Origin: Anabaena sp. PCC 7108
GTDB taxonomy: Bacteria > Cyanobacteriota > Cyanobacteriia > Cyanobacteriales > Nostocaceae
Length of the DNA: 64,000 nt
Reading direction: 5' to 3'
NCBI RefSeq assembly: GCF_000332135.1
Contig: NZ_KB235896.1
Location: forward strand, 1,623,403-1,687,402
The position numbers and the translations under genes were made by a program. How positions within the stretch are numbered: the first letter of the stretch is position 1; the number at the start of each line of letters is the position of its first letter. Positions 45,500 through 54,116 of the stretch are shown piece after piece. The notes under the pieces are model-generated. The model saw only the letters and a program-made list of their open reading frames with translations, ran no database searches and was not told the DNA's origin.

Positions 45500-45898
45500 C
45501 TACCAAACAATAGCAACTAAACCCGACGCAGTTATATTTTGGTCGCACGTCAATAACTGCACAATTTCACCTTGACTGGCTAAAGCTAACGCAGTTGCCG
45601 CAATTTGTCTATCGTGCATTTCATTAATAGCAGATAAACTCATAGTCATTTCAATTACATCTTGATCAAGGGGATAAATTACCACACGAGGATCAGCTTC
45701 TACTGCTAAAATTACATCTTTAGGAGCAGGAATAGATGTTCTACCTCTTTCTACAATCCAAACAGCTTCAGCTAAAGTAGTCGCAGGAATAACTAACTGT
45801 GAATTAGGATCACAAAGGATAACTTTAGCATTTGCACCTAACTTTAAATTACCTTCAAGAAACCAGATTAAAGCATGAGTATCTAGGACATATTTCAT
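45500..45898 (-). CDS. PIN-domain toxin (VapC type)
   Basis: The 132-residue protein begins MKYVLDTHALIWFLEG with the first catalytic Asp at 6. It carries LAEAVW with the Glu near 44, and later HDRQIAATAL and LLTCDQNI with the last acidic residues. The layout is that of the VapC group with DTHALIWFL starts. It lies seven bases after a short antitoxin-like gene on the same strand. Confidence 0.85.
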   Translation of the reverse strand: MKYVLDTHALIWFLEGNLKLGANAKVILCDPNSQLVIPATTLAEAVWIVERGRTSIPAPKDVILAVEADPRVVIYPLDQDVIEMTMSLSAINEMHDRQIAATALALASQGEIVQLLTCDQNITASGLVAIVW

Positions 45899-45904
45899 AA
45901 TTTA

Positions 45905-46138
45905 TTATGACCAGTCTAAACTGTCCTCACTATCCCCATGAAATTCAGCAATTTCAAAATCTGCTTCTGTTGACTGGTTATTACCAGAAAACATACCAAA
46001 CTTCATCATTTGATTTTTCTGCTGATTTTTTTGCGATTTTAAAAAAGTGACAATAACCAGACTTTCTGAAATATCAGATGGTAATTCTTTAAGTTCTACT
46101 TTACCATCTTTGTAAATTCCTTCAATTGCTTGCAACAT
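45905..46138 (-). CDS. AF2212-like (DUF104) antitoxin
   Basis: From 46138 the 77-residue protein reads MLQAIEGIYKDGKVELKELP, the short beta-hairpin start of DUF104/AF2212-type antitoxins that pair with PIN toxins. It then has ESLVIVTFLKSQKNQ and an acidic end (EIAEFHGDSEDSLDWS). A start four codons upstream (MVKIML) is also possible. It forms one unit with the VapC-type gene that follows. Confidence 0.7.
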   Translation of the reverse strand: MLQAIEGIYKDGKVELKELPSDISESLVIVTFLKSQKNQQKNQMMKFGMFSGNNQSTEADFEIAEFHGDSEDSLDWS

Positions 46139-46211
46139 AATTTTTACCATGAGCCAATTTAGCTGATGTTATTACTTTAACTATACACTATAGATAAGCG
46201 ATCACTGTTTT

Positions 46212-46520
46212 GCAATAGGAGATTCAGAAATAGCTAATAAACGTTTAGAATTGCTGGAAAACTTTGAACTTTTATCAATAAACGAAACTGTTATAACTCT
46301 TGCAGAACAATTTATTCATAAAAGTAACCTACCTTCTAAAGCTGCCACAGATGCAATACATATTGCACTAGCTACAATTCACGGTATAGATTATCTGTTA
46401 ACATGGAATTGTAAACATATTGCTAACGCACAAATTCAGAAAAAATTGGCTCAAGTTAGTTTAGACTTTGGCTATGAAATGCCAACTATTTGTACACCTT
46501 ACGAATTAATGGAGCGATAA
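46212..46520 (+). pseudogene. PIN-domain protein, C-terminal fragment only
   Basis: The open frame reads GDSEIANKRLELLENFELL and runs through the PIN C-terminal motifs KAATDAIHIALA and YLLTWNCKHI to GYEMPTICTPYELM. The N-terminal third with the first catalytic aspartate is missing. The break falls at a HIP1-like AAGCGATCACTGTTTTGCAA piece. A TTG at 46251 could start a short product, but it would lack part of the active site. Confidence 0.65.
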
Positions 46521-46523
46521 ATT

Positions 46524-46709
46524 ATGTGGGAAGATGAAATTGTAGAAGAAATTCATCACATTCGAGAAGCCTACGCTAAGTCCTTTAACTATGATTTGCG
46601 TGCAATATTTTTGGACTTGCAAAAAAAGCAAAACTCAAGCAGACATAAGGTTGTTACACTACAACCAAAACTGAAGTCTAACAAATTATTGGAAGGCACA
46701 AAATCATAA
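46524..46709 (+). CDS. Small partner of the PIN fragment
   Basis: The 61-residue protein begins MWEDEIVEEIHHIREAYAKSFNYDLRAIF. I recognise this start from short cyanobacterial proteins that often follow PIN genes, but they have no assigned name. It starts four bases after the PIN fragment. It may be an antitoxin or accessory protein left over from a module whose toxin has been truncated. Confidence 0.55.
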   Translation: MWEDEIVEEIHHIREAYAKSFNYDLRAIFLDLQKKQNSSRHKVVTLQPKLKSNKLLEGTKS

Positions 46710-46717
46710 GTAAATGC

Positions 46718-46800
46718 AATAGCGAAGCTGACCGAAGGTATCGCTGTTTGGGTTTGGGAGGAAGTGCGATCGCGAAGCTGACCGAAGGTATCGCTTCCTG
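46718..46800. repeat. Repeated GAAGCTGACCGAAGGTATCGC pieces with HIP1
   Basis: Two copies of AGCGAAGCTGACCGAAGGTA (the second with one change) at about 46721 and 46769 flank a GTTTGGGTTTGGGAGGAAGT linker. This is a short version of the other repeat blocks and lies between the PIN remnant and the xisH remnant. Confidence 0.6.
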
Positions 46801-46841
46801 GTAATCTAATTATAGAATGAGCAATATAATAATAGATATGT

Positions 46842-47069
46842 ATGTCTGCTAAAGATATTTTTCACGAAGTTGTCAAAACAGCTTTACAAAAAGATGGTTG
46901 GTAAGTTACTAATGACCCACTTACAATTAGTGTAGGAGGAGTTAATCTTTCTATTGATTTGGCCGCAGAAAAGCTGATAGCCGCAGAACGGGAAGGACAA
47001 AAAATTGCAGTCGAAGTCAAAAGTTTTTTACAAAAATCGTCTGCTATTTCCGAATTTCATACAGCATAG
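46842..47069 (+). pseudogene. xisH remnant (fdxN element excision controlling factor)
   Basis: The frame reads MSAKDIFHEVVKTALQKDGW, meets an in-frame TAA, and continues as VTNDPLTISVGGVNLSIDL, AAEKLIAAEREGQKIAVEVKSF and a short end. This is the XisH family, named after a factor needed for excision of the fdxN element in heterocysts. The family has an endonuclease-like fold with an E-x-K motif, here EVKSF. One nonsense codon and loss of the C-terminal half make it non-functional. The partner xisI is not seen. Confidence 0.75.
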
Positions 47070-47168
47070 AGTTGGTATTAGTTCCAGATTAACACCCAAA
47101 CTTCAGGTAGGAAGCAGAAGGTAATTCATAATTATTTTTTCTCCTCTGCTTCCCCTGTCACCTATAAC

Positions 47169-48284
47169 CTAATGGTGATGATGATGGTGAGTTATCGCTA
47201 ACTCCCGATTAACTACCATTTCTTCAGCTTGCATTAATTCTGCAATATGAGCATTTGCCCATTCAGCAGCAATATCTAAGAATTGCGGATTGTCATTTAC
47301 ACAAGCCATTTGTAAATAATCAACATCAGAATGCTGTTTCTCTAAATCATGGATAATGTGGTGAACATCCAAAAGAGTTTCATGGTTTTCTGTTGCAAAA
47401 CCAATAGGCATAAAGACTATCACTTTTGCACCCAATTGAATTAGGTTTTTAGCAGCTTGGGTAGCAGTTGGCTGTGTCCATTCAATTAGGGGTGTATCGT
47501 GGTTGAGCCAACCCACAGAAATTAAAGGATAACGGTTAATTAACTCATTTCTGACTAATTCGTAAAGCGCTTGACTTTCATCAATTCCCGAAGTAAATCC
47601 CTTGGCTTTGTGGGGACAACCGTGATTCATCAGCACAATACCGATTTGGGAAGGTAAATAAGCTGCGGCTACGTCAGCATTAATTTTTTCTTCCACCAAC
47701 TGCGCCATCAATTTGATATATCCTGGTTCATTGTAGAACGAAGGAATATAGCGCATAGCCTTAACCCAATGTTCTTCACCATCAGCTAATTCTACAAGAG
47801 CATTATTAACTTGCTCAATAGCAATACCACTGGTGAAAATGGAATCTACAACCAAAAGTGGATAAATCAAGATTTTGCTAAAGCCTTGATTTTTAATTTC
47901 TGCTAAAACTTGATTTGGCAAAAAAGGAGCGCAAAAGTTAAAAGCTTTGAAAACTTGAACACCACCACCCCATTTGTGTTGTAATTCGTGTTCAATACCA
48001 GCCCTTTGCTTTTCAAAGATGGCATTGTGTGGGGAGATAAAATCGTGGTGTGTGTGTCCCCATTCATGACGGTCAAATAAAGCTAGAAGCTTTGCTAAAG
48101 GGGGATAAATCCAAGTAGGAACAGGTGCGAATTTCGCAGTCAGTAGATTTAAAGCTTGTTCGTTATAATTGGCAAAATCTTCGTAGCTTTCGACTTCGCC
48201 ATAACCCATGAGCAATACTGCTACGCGGTCTTGGTTAGGTAGATGCTCGTGAGTATGTTGCAGTTTTTCGGGGGTTGCAACCAC
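47169..48284 (-). CDS. Ferrochelatase-family protein with natural C-terminal His6
   Basis: The 371-residue protein has ferrochelatase/chelatase-fold motifs: VAVLLMGYGEVESYEDF near 22, KILIYPLLVVDSIFTSGIA near 133-151, LMNHGCPHKAKGF near 218 and GFATENHETLLDVHH near 297. It lacks the C-terminal chlorophyll-binding-like segment of the main cyanobacterial HemH, so it may be a second, diverged chelatase. The protein ends in six histidines (366-371), encoded in the genome, plus H-rich HTHEHL near the N-terminus. These probably bind metal. The substrate is open. Confidence 0.7.
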   Translation of the reverse strand: MVATPEKLQHTHEHLPNQDRVAVLLMGYGEVESYEDFANYNEQALNLLTAKFAPVPTWIYPPLAKLLALFDRHEWGHTHHDFISPHNAIFEKQRAGIEHELQHKWGGGVQVFKAFNFCAPFLPNQVLAEIKNQGFSKILIYPLLVVDSIFTSGIAIEQVNNALVELADGEEHWVKAMRYIPSFYNEPGYIKLMAQLVEEKINADVAAAYLPSQIGIVLMNHGCPHKAKGFTSGIDESQALYELVRNELINRYPLISVGWLNHDTPLIEWTQPTATQAAKNLIQLGAKVIVFMPIGFATENHETLLDVHHIIHDLEKQHSDVDYLQMACVNDNPQFLDIAAEWANAHIAELMQAEEMVVNRELAITHHHHHH

Positions 48285-48862
48285 AATTAAATCCTCAATA
48301 TAACCAGAATGCAGAGAGTGTAAACAGGAATCACATCAAGCCTTTTAAATACTTATCATTAAGACAAACGCGGTGACGCGGTGAGTTTTTTTGATAAGCA
48401 ATTAGCCGATCTTGACATAACTGTATAATTCCCTATACTCATTAATTATTATCCCTTCCAGGGGGATAGGATAGACATAAACATAAAAATATACATCTAA
48501 AGATATAGTTTTGCTATTTCTTTACATAGGAGCTTAAGTATTTAGCAATGTCTCCGCAGGAATATATGAGAGCAAATTTCAGTAAAATTTCTCATATGGG
48601 CAGAAATCACCATATACTTAAACTTATATCATGTCCGTCTAATCAGTTACCAAGAAAACTCTCCGCGTCTCCGCGTCAGTCTAAATGATAAGTATTCAAC
48701 CGGACATGATATTACTAGCTGTCTTGTGGCTTCTGTCTTGTATAGCAACGGACAGGGCGGTTAGGACACCAACTGATTATAAAACCTAGACACCAAAAGA
48801 CTCTTCAGACTGTCACCTGTCACCTGTCACCTGTCACCTGTCACCTGTCACCTGCTATAGTA
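48285..48862. repeat. Repeat-rich gap: two MITE-like copies and a heptamer tandem
   Basis: This gap holds a partial element copy at about 48346-48420, a fuller MITE at 48624-48714 bounded by TATCATGTCCG and CGGACATGATA, and a tandem array of GTCACCT at 48811-48855 of about six copies. The internal part of the MITE carries CTCCGCGTCTCCGCGTCAG. A related copy is at 55001-55092. I see no gene. Confidence 0.75.
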
Positions 48863-49096
48863 CTAATCTTCTAAATCAATTTCTGCCTCATCATCATCAT
48901 GATCATAGGGGATATCATCGAGGTCTATGATCTCAGAAATTTCTTCTACCGCATTAAGCTGATCTGATTCTACTGGTTCACGCGCTATTAAGCGTCCAGT
49001 GGATTTTAGCCATTCCAAAAGCACAAATTCATTACTTGTACGAATTACAGTAGCTCGTTGGTTGCGAGGTTGTTCATGCAAAGGACCGTTAAGCAT
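48863..49096 (-). CDS. DUF3134 conserved cyanobacterial protein
   Basis: The 77-residue protein reads MLNGPLHEQPRNQRATVI, then SNEFVLLEWLKSTGRLIARE and a very acidic tail (YDHDDDEAEIDLED). I recognise the LxWLxSTGRLIAR core as the cyanobacterial DUF3134 family. It is small, soluble and of unknown function. The 3' end lies eight bases from the GTCACCT tandem array. Confidence 0.75.
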   Translation of the reverse strand: MLNGPLHEQPRNQRATVIRTSNEFVLLEWLKSTGRLIAREPVESDQLNAVEEISEIIDLDDIPYDHDDDEAEIDLED

Positions 49097-49212
49097 AAAA
49101 AAATTCTTTTTGAATTGGAAAAACTATCTTGACAAGCAAATACTCACTTTACTATAATACCAAACTCGTTTTATAGTATATTTCCCCAGCCTAGCCAGGG
49201 AACATATGACAA

Positions 49213-49821
49213 CTAACTCGCTGCTAATATCTCCCAACCAATGTAAGGCAATTTTGCGGCTATTGCTTTCACCTGTTCTGCATTTGCGACTAACTGTCCG
49301 CAAGCGTCCCAAGTTCCCGAAATAAAGGTGCTTCTCGTTCCTTCACTAAGGACAACTGGGGCGGTAAAATCACCAATTTGTACTTGCAATTTTTCCAAAT
49401 CTATGGTAGTGGATGCTTGGGGATTAGCGGTGACTAATTCTTGGAGTTGTTTGACTGTTTCGCTGGGTGCAGTTACGCATGGTATGCCCATTGCAACGCA
49501 GTTACCAAAGAAAATTTCGGCGAAGCTTTCACCAATCAGGGCTTTAATTCCCCATTTTGCTAGGGCTTGGGGTGCGTGTTCTCTTGATGAACCACAGCCA
49601 AAATTACGGTTAACTATGAGGATGTTTGCGCCTTGATATTGGTTTTGATCAAATGGGTGTTCACCATTTAAGGCTTTTCTGTCATCAACAAACACGCCTT
49701 CTCCTAAGCCGTCAAAGGTGATGGCTTTTAAGTAGCGGGCGGGTATAATTCTGTCGGTATCGATGTCGTTACCGATAAGGGGAACGGCGTTACCGGATAT
49801 TTGTTTTACTTCACTTACCAT
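49213..49821 (-). CDS. leuD: 3-isopropylmalate dehydratase small subunit
   Basis: From the ATG at 49821 the 202-residue protein begins [10 protein letters not shown] and carries the small-subunit hallmark [15 protein letters not shown]. It makes the swivelling half of isopropylmalate isomerase in leucine synthesis. An in-frame ATG 42 bases upstream would add a tail not usual for the family. It follows leuC on the same strand after 180 bases that contain repeats. Confidence 0.92.
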   Translation of the reverse strand: MVSEVKQISGNAVPLIGNDIDTDRIIPARYLKAITFDGLGEGVFVDDRKALNGEHPFDQNQYQGANILIVNRNFGCGSSREHAPQALAKWGIKALIGESFAEIFFGNCVAMGIPCVTAPSETVKQLQELVTANPQASTTIDLEKLQVQIGDFTAPVVLSEGTRSTFISGTWDACGQLVANAEQVKAIAAKLPYIGWEILAAS

Positions 49822-50001
49822 GATGTTTTGGGAAGAAACGAACCGCGAAGGCGCGAAGAACACGAAGGAAGAAGAGAAGAGTTTGAGAGAGATTTTTCCT
49901 GTGGGAAGGGCTTTTAGCCTGTCCTAGTTTGGGCGGGCAAGATGCCCACCCCACACGAGTTTTTTCACTCCCCTCCTCGCTTGCGGGGGTTGGGGGTGGG
50001 G

Positions 50002-51405
50002 TTACAGCAAGTCGCGCACGTCGGCGATTTCGCCTTTTATGGCTGCTGTGGCTACCATTGCGGGACTCATGAGTAGGGTACGACCGGAGGATGATCCTTG
50101 TCTGCCTTTGAAGTTGCGGTTGGAGGAGGAGGCGCTGATTTGTCTTCCTTGGAGTTTGTCGGGGTTCATGGCTAAACACATGGAACATCCTGGTTCTCTC
50201 CACTCGAAGCCGGCTGCTTGGAAGATTTTATCTAGTCCTTCGGCTTCGGCTTCTTTTTTGACTCTTTCTGAACCGGGAACTACAAACGCTTTTATACCTT
50301 TAGCTACTTGGCGACCTTGGGCGATTTTGGCGGCTTCTCTTAAGTCGCTGATACGTCCGTTGGTGCAGCTTCCTATGAAGCAAACATCTATTTTTGTGCC
50401 TTGGATGGGTTGACCTGGATATAAGTCCATGTAGCGATATGCTTCTTCGGCGATGAAGCGGTCTTCTTCTAGGAGTTCGCCGGCTGTGGGTACTTTTTCA
50501 TCTACGCCTATTCCTTGACCTGGTGTAATTCCCCATGTGACTGTGGGGGGAATATCTTCGGCATTAAATATTACAATATTGTCATATTCGGCATCAGCGT
50601 TACTACTTAGGGATTCCCACCAATTCACGGCTTTTTCCCAATGTGCACCTTTGGGAGCGAAGTCTCTATTTTGCAGATAGTCGTAGGTAATTTGGTCAGG
50701 GTTGACGTATCCACATCTTGCACCGCCTTCGATAGCCATGTTACAAACGGTCATCCGTTCTTCCATGTTCATCTGGGCAAAGGTTGTACCAGCAAATTCG
50801 TAAGCGTAGCCTACGCCACCTTTTACGCCGAGGGTACGGATGATATGTAATATTACGTCTTTGGCGTAAACTCCGGGTTTTAAATTACCGTTAACTTCGA
50901 TTTTGCGAACTTTGAGTTTTGATAATGATAGGGTTTGGGAGGCGAGAACGTCTCTAACTTGGCTTGTACCGATACCAAATGCGATCGCTCCAAATGCACC
51001 ATGACTTGATGTATGACTGTCTCCACAAGCAATGGTCATTCCCGGTTGGGTGAGTCCCAGTTCGGGGGCGATGACGTGTACTATACCTTGATTACCTGAA
51101 CCAATATTGTAAAAAGTTATGTCATTTTCTTGACAACTCTTTTCTAATGCCTGAATCATTTCTTCGGCCATGCTATCCACGAAGGGACGGGCTTGGTTTT
51201 CTGTGGGGACGATATGATCAACTGTGGCTATTGTCCGTTGTGGGAATAATACTTTTAAATCCCGCTCCTTGAGCATAGCAAAGGCTTGGGGACTGGTAAC
51301 TTCATGAATAAGATGTAGTCCAATAAATAGTTGTGTTAGTCCTGATGGAAGTGTCCCAACGGTGTGTAAGTCCCAAACTTTATCAAATAGGGTTCCCTTG
51401 CTCAT
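50002..51405 (-). CDS. leuC: 3-isopropylmalate dehydratase large subunit
   Basis: The 467-residue protein is a full-length LeuC of the aconitase superfamily. The three cysteines that hold the 4Fe-4S cluster lie in IGSCTNGR and in [11 protein letters not shown]. It starts [17 protein letters not shown], the usual family start. With LeuD it converts 2- to 3-isopropylmalate. The downstream leuD is probably in the same operon. Confidence 0.95.
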   Translation of the reverse strand: MSKGTLFDKVWDLHTVGTLPSGLTQLFIGLHLIHEVTSPQAFAMLKERDLKVLFPQRTIATVDHIVPTENQARPFVDSMAEEMIQALEKSCQENDITFYNIGSGNQGIVHVIAPELGLTQPGMTIACGDSHTSSHGAFGAIAFGIGTSQVRDVLASQTLSLSKLKVRKIEVNGNLKPGVYAKDVILHIIRTLGVKGGVGYAYEFAGTTFAQMNMEERMTVCNMAIEGGARCGYVNPDQITYDYLQNRDFAPKGAHWEKAVNWWESLSSNADAEYDNIVIFNAEDIPPTVTWGITPGQGIGVDEKVPTAGELLEEDRFIAEEAYRYMDLYPGQPIQGTKIDVCFIGSCTNGRISDLREAAKIAQGRQVAKGIKAFVVPGSERVKKEAEAEGLDKIFQAAGFEWREPGCSMCLAMNPDKLQGRQISASSSNRNFKGRQGSSSGRTLLMSPAMVATAAIKGEIADVRDLL

Positions 51406-51488
51406 ACGTCAATCTATGTTAAAGGAGTCGGATTTTTTATGTTATCAGAAAATTGTCCGCTGTGGACAAAAAGCTAAAATAATTAATC

Positions 51489-51687
51489 TAGGACTTACGC
51501 ACTGTACAAACTTCAGATGATATGTATGAACAAAATTGCCTAGTTTCAGGCTTTTGGAATAGCATATTAGTGCGGTGCGTCAGATAGAGACAATCTGTTA
51601 GATGCTCAATTATCGGGTCTGACGCACCCTACAAGAGATAAAATTCATAATCTATATTTGATAGATTTTGTCAATGCGTAAGTTCTA
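51489..51687. mobile_element. MITE with TAGGACTTACGCA ends (copy 3)
   Basis: TAGGACTTACGCA at 51489-51501 and TGCGTAAGTTCTA at 51675-51687 form inverted ends with one mismatch. A likely target duplication TAATC flanks them. Inside are GGTGCGTCAGA and TCTGACGCACCCTAC arms. It is longer than copy 1 (199 against 126 bases) and encodes nothing. Further on, to 51831, there is only a small ACGAATTACG-type repeat. Confidence 0.75.
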
Positions 51688-51831
51688 TAATCTATGAATA
51701 ATGAAAAATCTTTTTTTTCTGATGTGAAACTAATCTTTAATCGAGTCCCGTGGGTCTAAATCTCCGTCACAAAACTTAATTACGAATTACGAATTACGTT
51801 AGCGTAGCTCTCCCGAAGGGAGCATTACGAA

Positions 51832-53241
51832 TTATTTAATCAATTCCTCCAACATTACCTGCAAATCCTTTGTCAAATCACTCACTCCTTTTCTCAACGC
51901 CTGTTTGTTATCCTGACAATTCTCCCATCTTTCACTGACAGCAATTGGCTCACCTACAGTAATCATCGCTTGTTTTAAACCTAAACTTGGTCTTCCTGGT
52001 AAAGTAGAATCTTTAATCCGAGACAACATATCAAACATTAATAATGCTGTTTCGGCAAATCTCTCCGCAGTTGGGTTTTCCTGAATATAATTAGCAGTTA
52101 CAGCCACAAAACTTTCGGCTATTCTCATGTGTTGCATTCTTAAATCAGCTTCTTCTGCTACCCAATCAGCCAAGCCTCGTTTGAAAGGAGGTAAACTTTG
52201 AATATCCTCGATATCATCCCGATAAATATAATTCCAACCGGCTTCTTCTAAGCGCCGACATCTATCAATAAAATTACCCTGGGGCTGAATATTAAAATAT
52301 TGTTCTGAAATTTGTAAAGCTGTATCCATTAAACGGTGTAATCTGGTAATTAACACTTCATTAACAGGGTTTTTTTCTTCAGTGATGATTTCCGGTAAAT
52401 CTCGATGATAGAAACGGCGATAAAATTCTTCCATCTCGGAAATTAAATATTCAGCTAAACGCAAAAAACGTTGATATAGAATTTCTTCTTTTTTCTGTCC
52501 CGTTAGACTAATTTCCGCAACGGGTAAACCGCTATCAGTTTCTAATTTAGATAACAGCCAATCTATTTTTTCCCAAGGTGGATTAACGTAACTATATTTA
52601 ATGGCAATAGGAATAATAAAAACTTTCTCTTCCCGGTTGGCTTTTTGTAAATCTTCCACACACCAAAAACCCAATTGTGCTACACCTGGTTCTAGAGGAC
52701 TAACTATACCACTATGACCATTTGTACCGCCTTCTGGTGCAACAGCAATAGGCATTTTTGCATTAGCAAATAAATCCCGCGCCATTTGAATAGAGTTTCG
52801 GTCTACTCGTCTTCCCCTACGAACAGGTACACCCCCAAGTCCAGAGAATAACCATCCTAACCACTTTCCCGCCCATAATGTCATTCCCCGTTCATACATA
52901 AAATGACTATGTAGTGGATATTGTAGAGCAATTCCTTTTTGACGCGCCACTTTGGGAACAATGCGGGTAAGAAAATATAACATAGTTAGAGGATCTTCTA
53001 CCTCTGGGTGACGAAATGCGATTAAAAAGCGGATTTTCCCGGCTTGAAATTCTTGGTATAATTTAGCTAAGACTTCAGCATTCTTGGCTTCAATATTGAC
53101 AATACCCGCAGGTAGCCAAGGTCTAGTTCTCACCCGCAGCGCAAAGGGGACAAACCAAGAGGCAATTTTCACTATGAGGGGGTTATGGCGTTGGGGAATG
53201 AATTTGAGTGGTGGTTGAGTAGAATGAATTGATTTAGGCAA
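51832..53241 (-). CDS. 1-acyl-sn-glycerol-3-phosphate acyltransferase (PlsC family)
   Basis: The 469-residue protein carries the acyltransferase block I FRHPEVEDP (H-x4-D) near 76-84, a GVPVRRGRR-like block II near 135, and block III APEGGTNGHSG near 157. These form the PlsC active site for acyl transfer to lysophosphatidate. The protein is longer than typical PlsC and has an extra C-terminal helical half with no known domain. It is membrane-associated and probably acts in glycerolipid synthesis. Confidence 0.8.
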   Translation of the reverse strand: MPKSIHSTQPPLKFIPQRHNPLIVKIASWFVPFALRVRTRPWLPAGIVNIEAKNAEVLAKLYQEFQAGKIRFLIAFRHPEVEDPLTMLYFLTRIVPKVARQKGIALQYPLHSHFMYERGMTLWAGKWLGWLFSGLGGVPVRRGRRVDRNSIQMARDLFANAKMPIAVAPEGGTNGHSGIVSPLEPGVAQLGFWCVEDLQKANREEKVFIIPIAIKYSYVNPPWEKIDWLLSKLETDSGLPVAEISLTGQKKEEILYQRFLRLAEYLISEMEEFYRRFYHRDLPEIITEEKNPVNEVLITRLHRLMDTALQISEQYFNIQPQGNFIDRCRRLEEAGWNYIYRDDIEDIQSLPPFKRGLADWVAEEADLRMQHMRIAESFVAVTANYIQENPTAERFAETALLMFDMLSRIKDSTLPGRPSLGLKQAMITVGEPIAVSERWENCQDNKQALRKGVSDLTKDLQVMLEELIK

Positions 53242-53319
53242 GTTGTTCTCCTGAATTTCTGGCTAAAAAAGTGAAAAAATAGCGATCGCTTGATTGCTCA
53301 ATTCTGATAACTTAATTAT

Positions 53320-53952
53320 ATGAATACAACACCAGACAAAAAACAATTTGCACCAGCCACCCAGCGCAACCGAGAAGCCATTTTAGAGGTACTTTTACAA
53401 GTATTACCTGCCAATGGAACTGTTCTAGAAGTTGCCAGTGGTACAGGTGAACACGCTGTGTTTTTTGCACCTAGCCTCAAACCCCGACAATGGCTACCTT
53501 CTGACCCTAACCCCATATTACGCGATAGTATTACTGCTTGGGCAGAAGAATTCAAGAGTGATAATATTTCTCAACCTTTAGACATAGATGTAGAGTTACC
53601 AATTTGGCCAGTGGAGAAAGAAACATTACCTGAATTATCCATTGTCGCTATAGTTAACATTAACATGATTCATATTTCTCCTTGGTCAGCTTGTTTGGGA
53701 CTCATGGCTGGTGCGGGACGGATTCTTCCCCCAGGTGGTATTCTTTATTTATATGGACCCTACAAACAAAACGGTAAACATACCGCACCGAGTAACGAGG
53801 CTTTTGACGAGTCTTTACAGCTGCAAAACCCAGAGTGGGGAGTGCGTAATTTAGAGGATGTTATCAAAGCAGCTAACTCGCAGAATTTAATTTTGCAGAA
53901 AACTTATCCAATGCCAGCAAATAACCTGTCAGTCGTGTTTCGTCATCATTAA
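53320..53952 (+). CDS. DUF938 SAM-dependent methyltransferase
   Basis: The 210-residue protein starts MNTTPDKKQFAPATQRNREAI and has the SAM-binding VLEVASGTGEHAVFF loop near 36-50 and LPSDPNP near 60. This is the DUF938 group, a set of methyltransferase-like proteins with unknown substrate. Its stop codon is followed at once by the 3' end of tRNA-Ala on the other strand. It is divergent from the acyltransferase gene. Confidence 0.8.
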   Translation: MNTTPDKKQFAPATQRNREAILEVLLQVLPANGTVLEVASGTGEHAVFFAPSLKPRQWLPSDPNPILRDSITAWAEEFKSDNISQPLDIDVELPIWPVEKETLPELSIVAIVNINMIHISPWSACLGLMAGAGRILPPGGILYLYGPYKQNGKHTAPSNEAFDESLQLQNPEWGVRNLEDVIKAANSQNLILQKTYPMPANNLSVVFRHH

Positions 53953-54025
53953 TGGAGGTTAGCGGACTCGAACCGCTGACATCCTGCTTGCAAAGCAGGC
54001 GCTCTACCAACTGAGCTAAACCCCC
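53953..54025 (-). tRNA. tRNA-Ala (anticodon TGC)
   Basis: Read on the minus strand, GGGGGTT pairs with AACCTCC (one G-T pair) in the acceptor stem. The D-arm, the anticodon loop TTTGCAA giving TGC, and the T-loop GTTCGAG are all regular. The discriminator is A and CCA is not encoded. It reads alanine GCA codons. Its 3' end touches the stop codon of the DUF938 gene with no bases between. Confidence 0.95.
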
Positions 54026-54116
54026 GTTTTCAGTTCAAAAGTCTTTTTAATAATGAAGAGGAAGCAATTTTAAACCTTGACAAGATATTATCCTAATATT
54101 CATTTTTTGTAAATAG

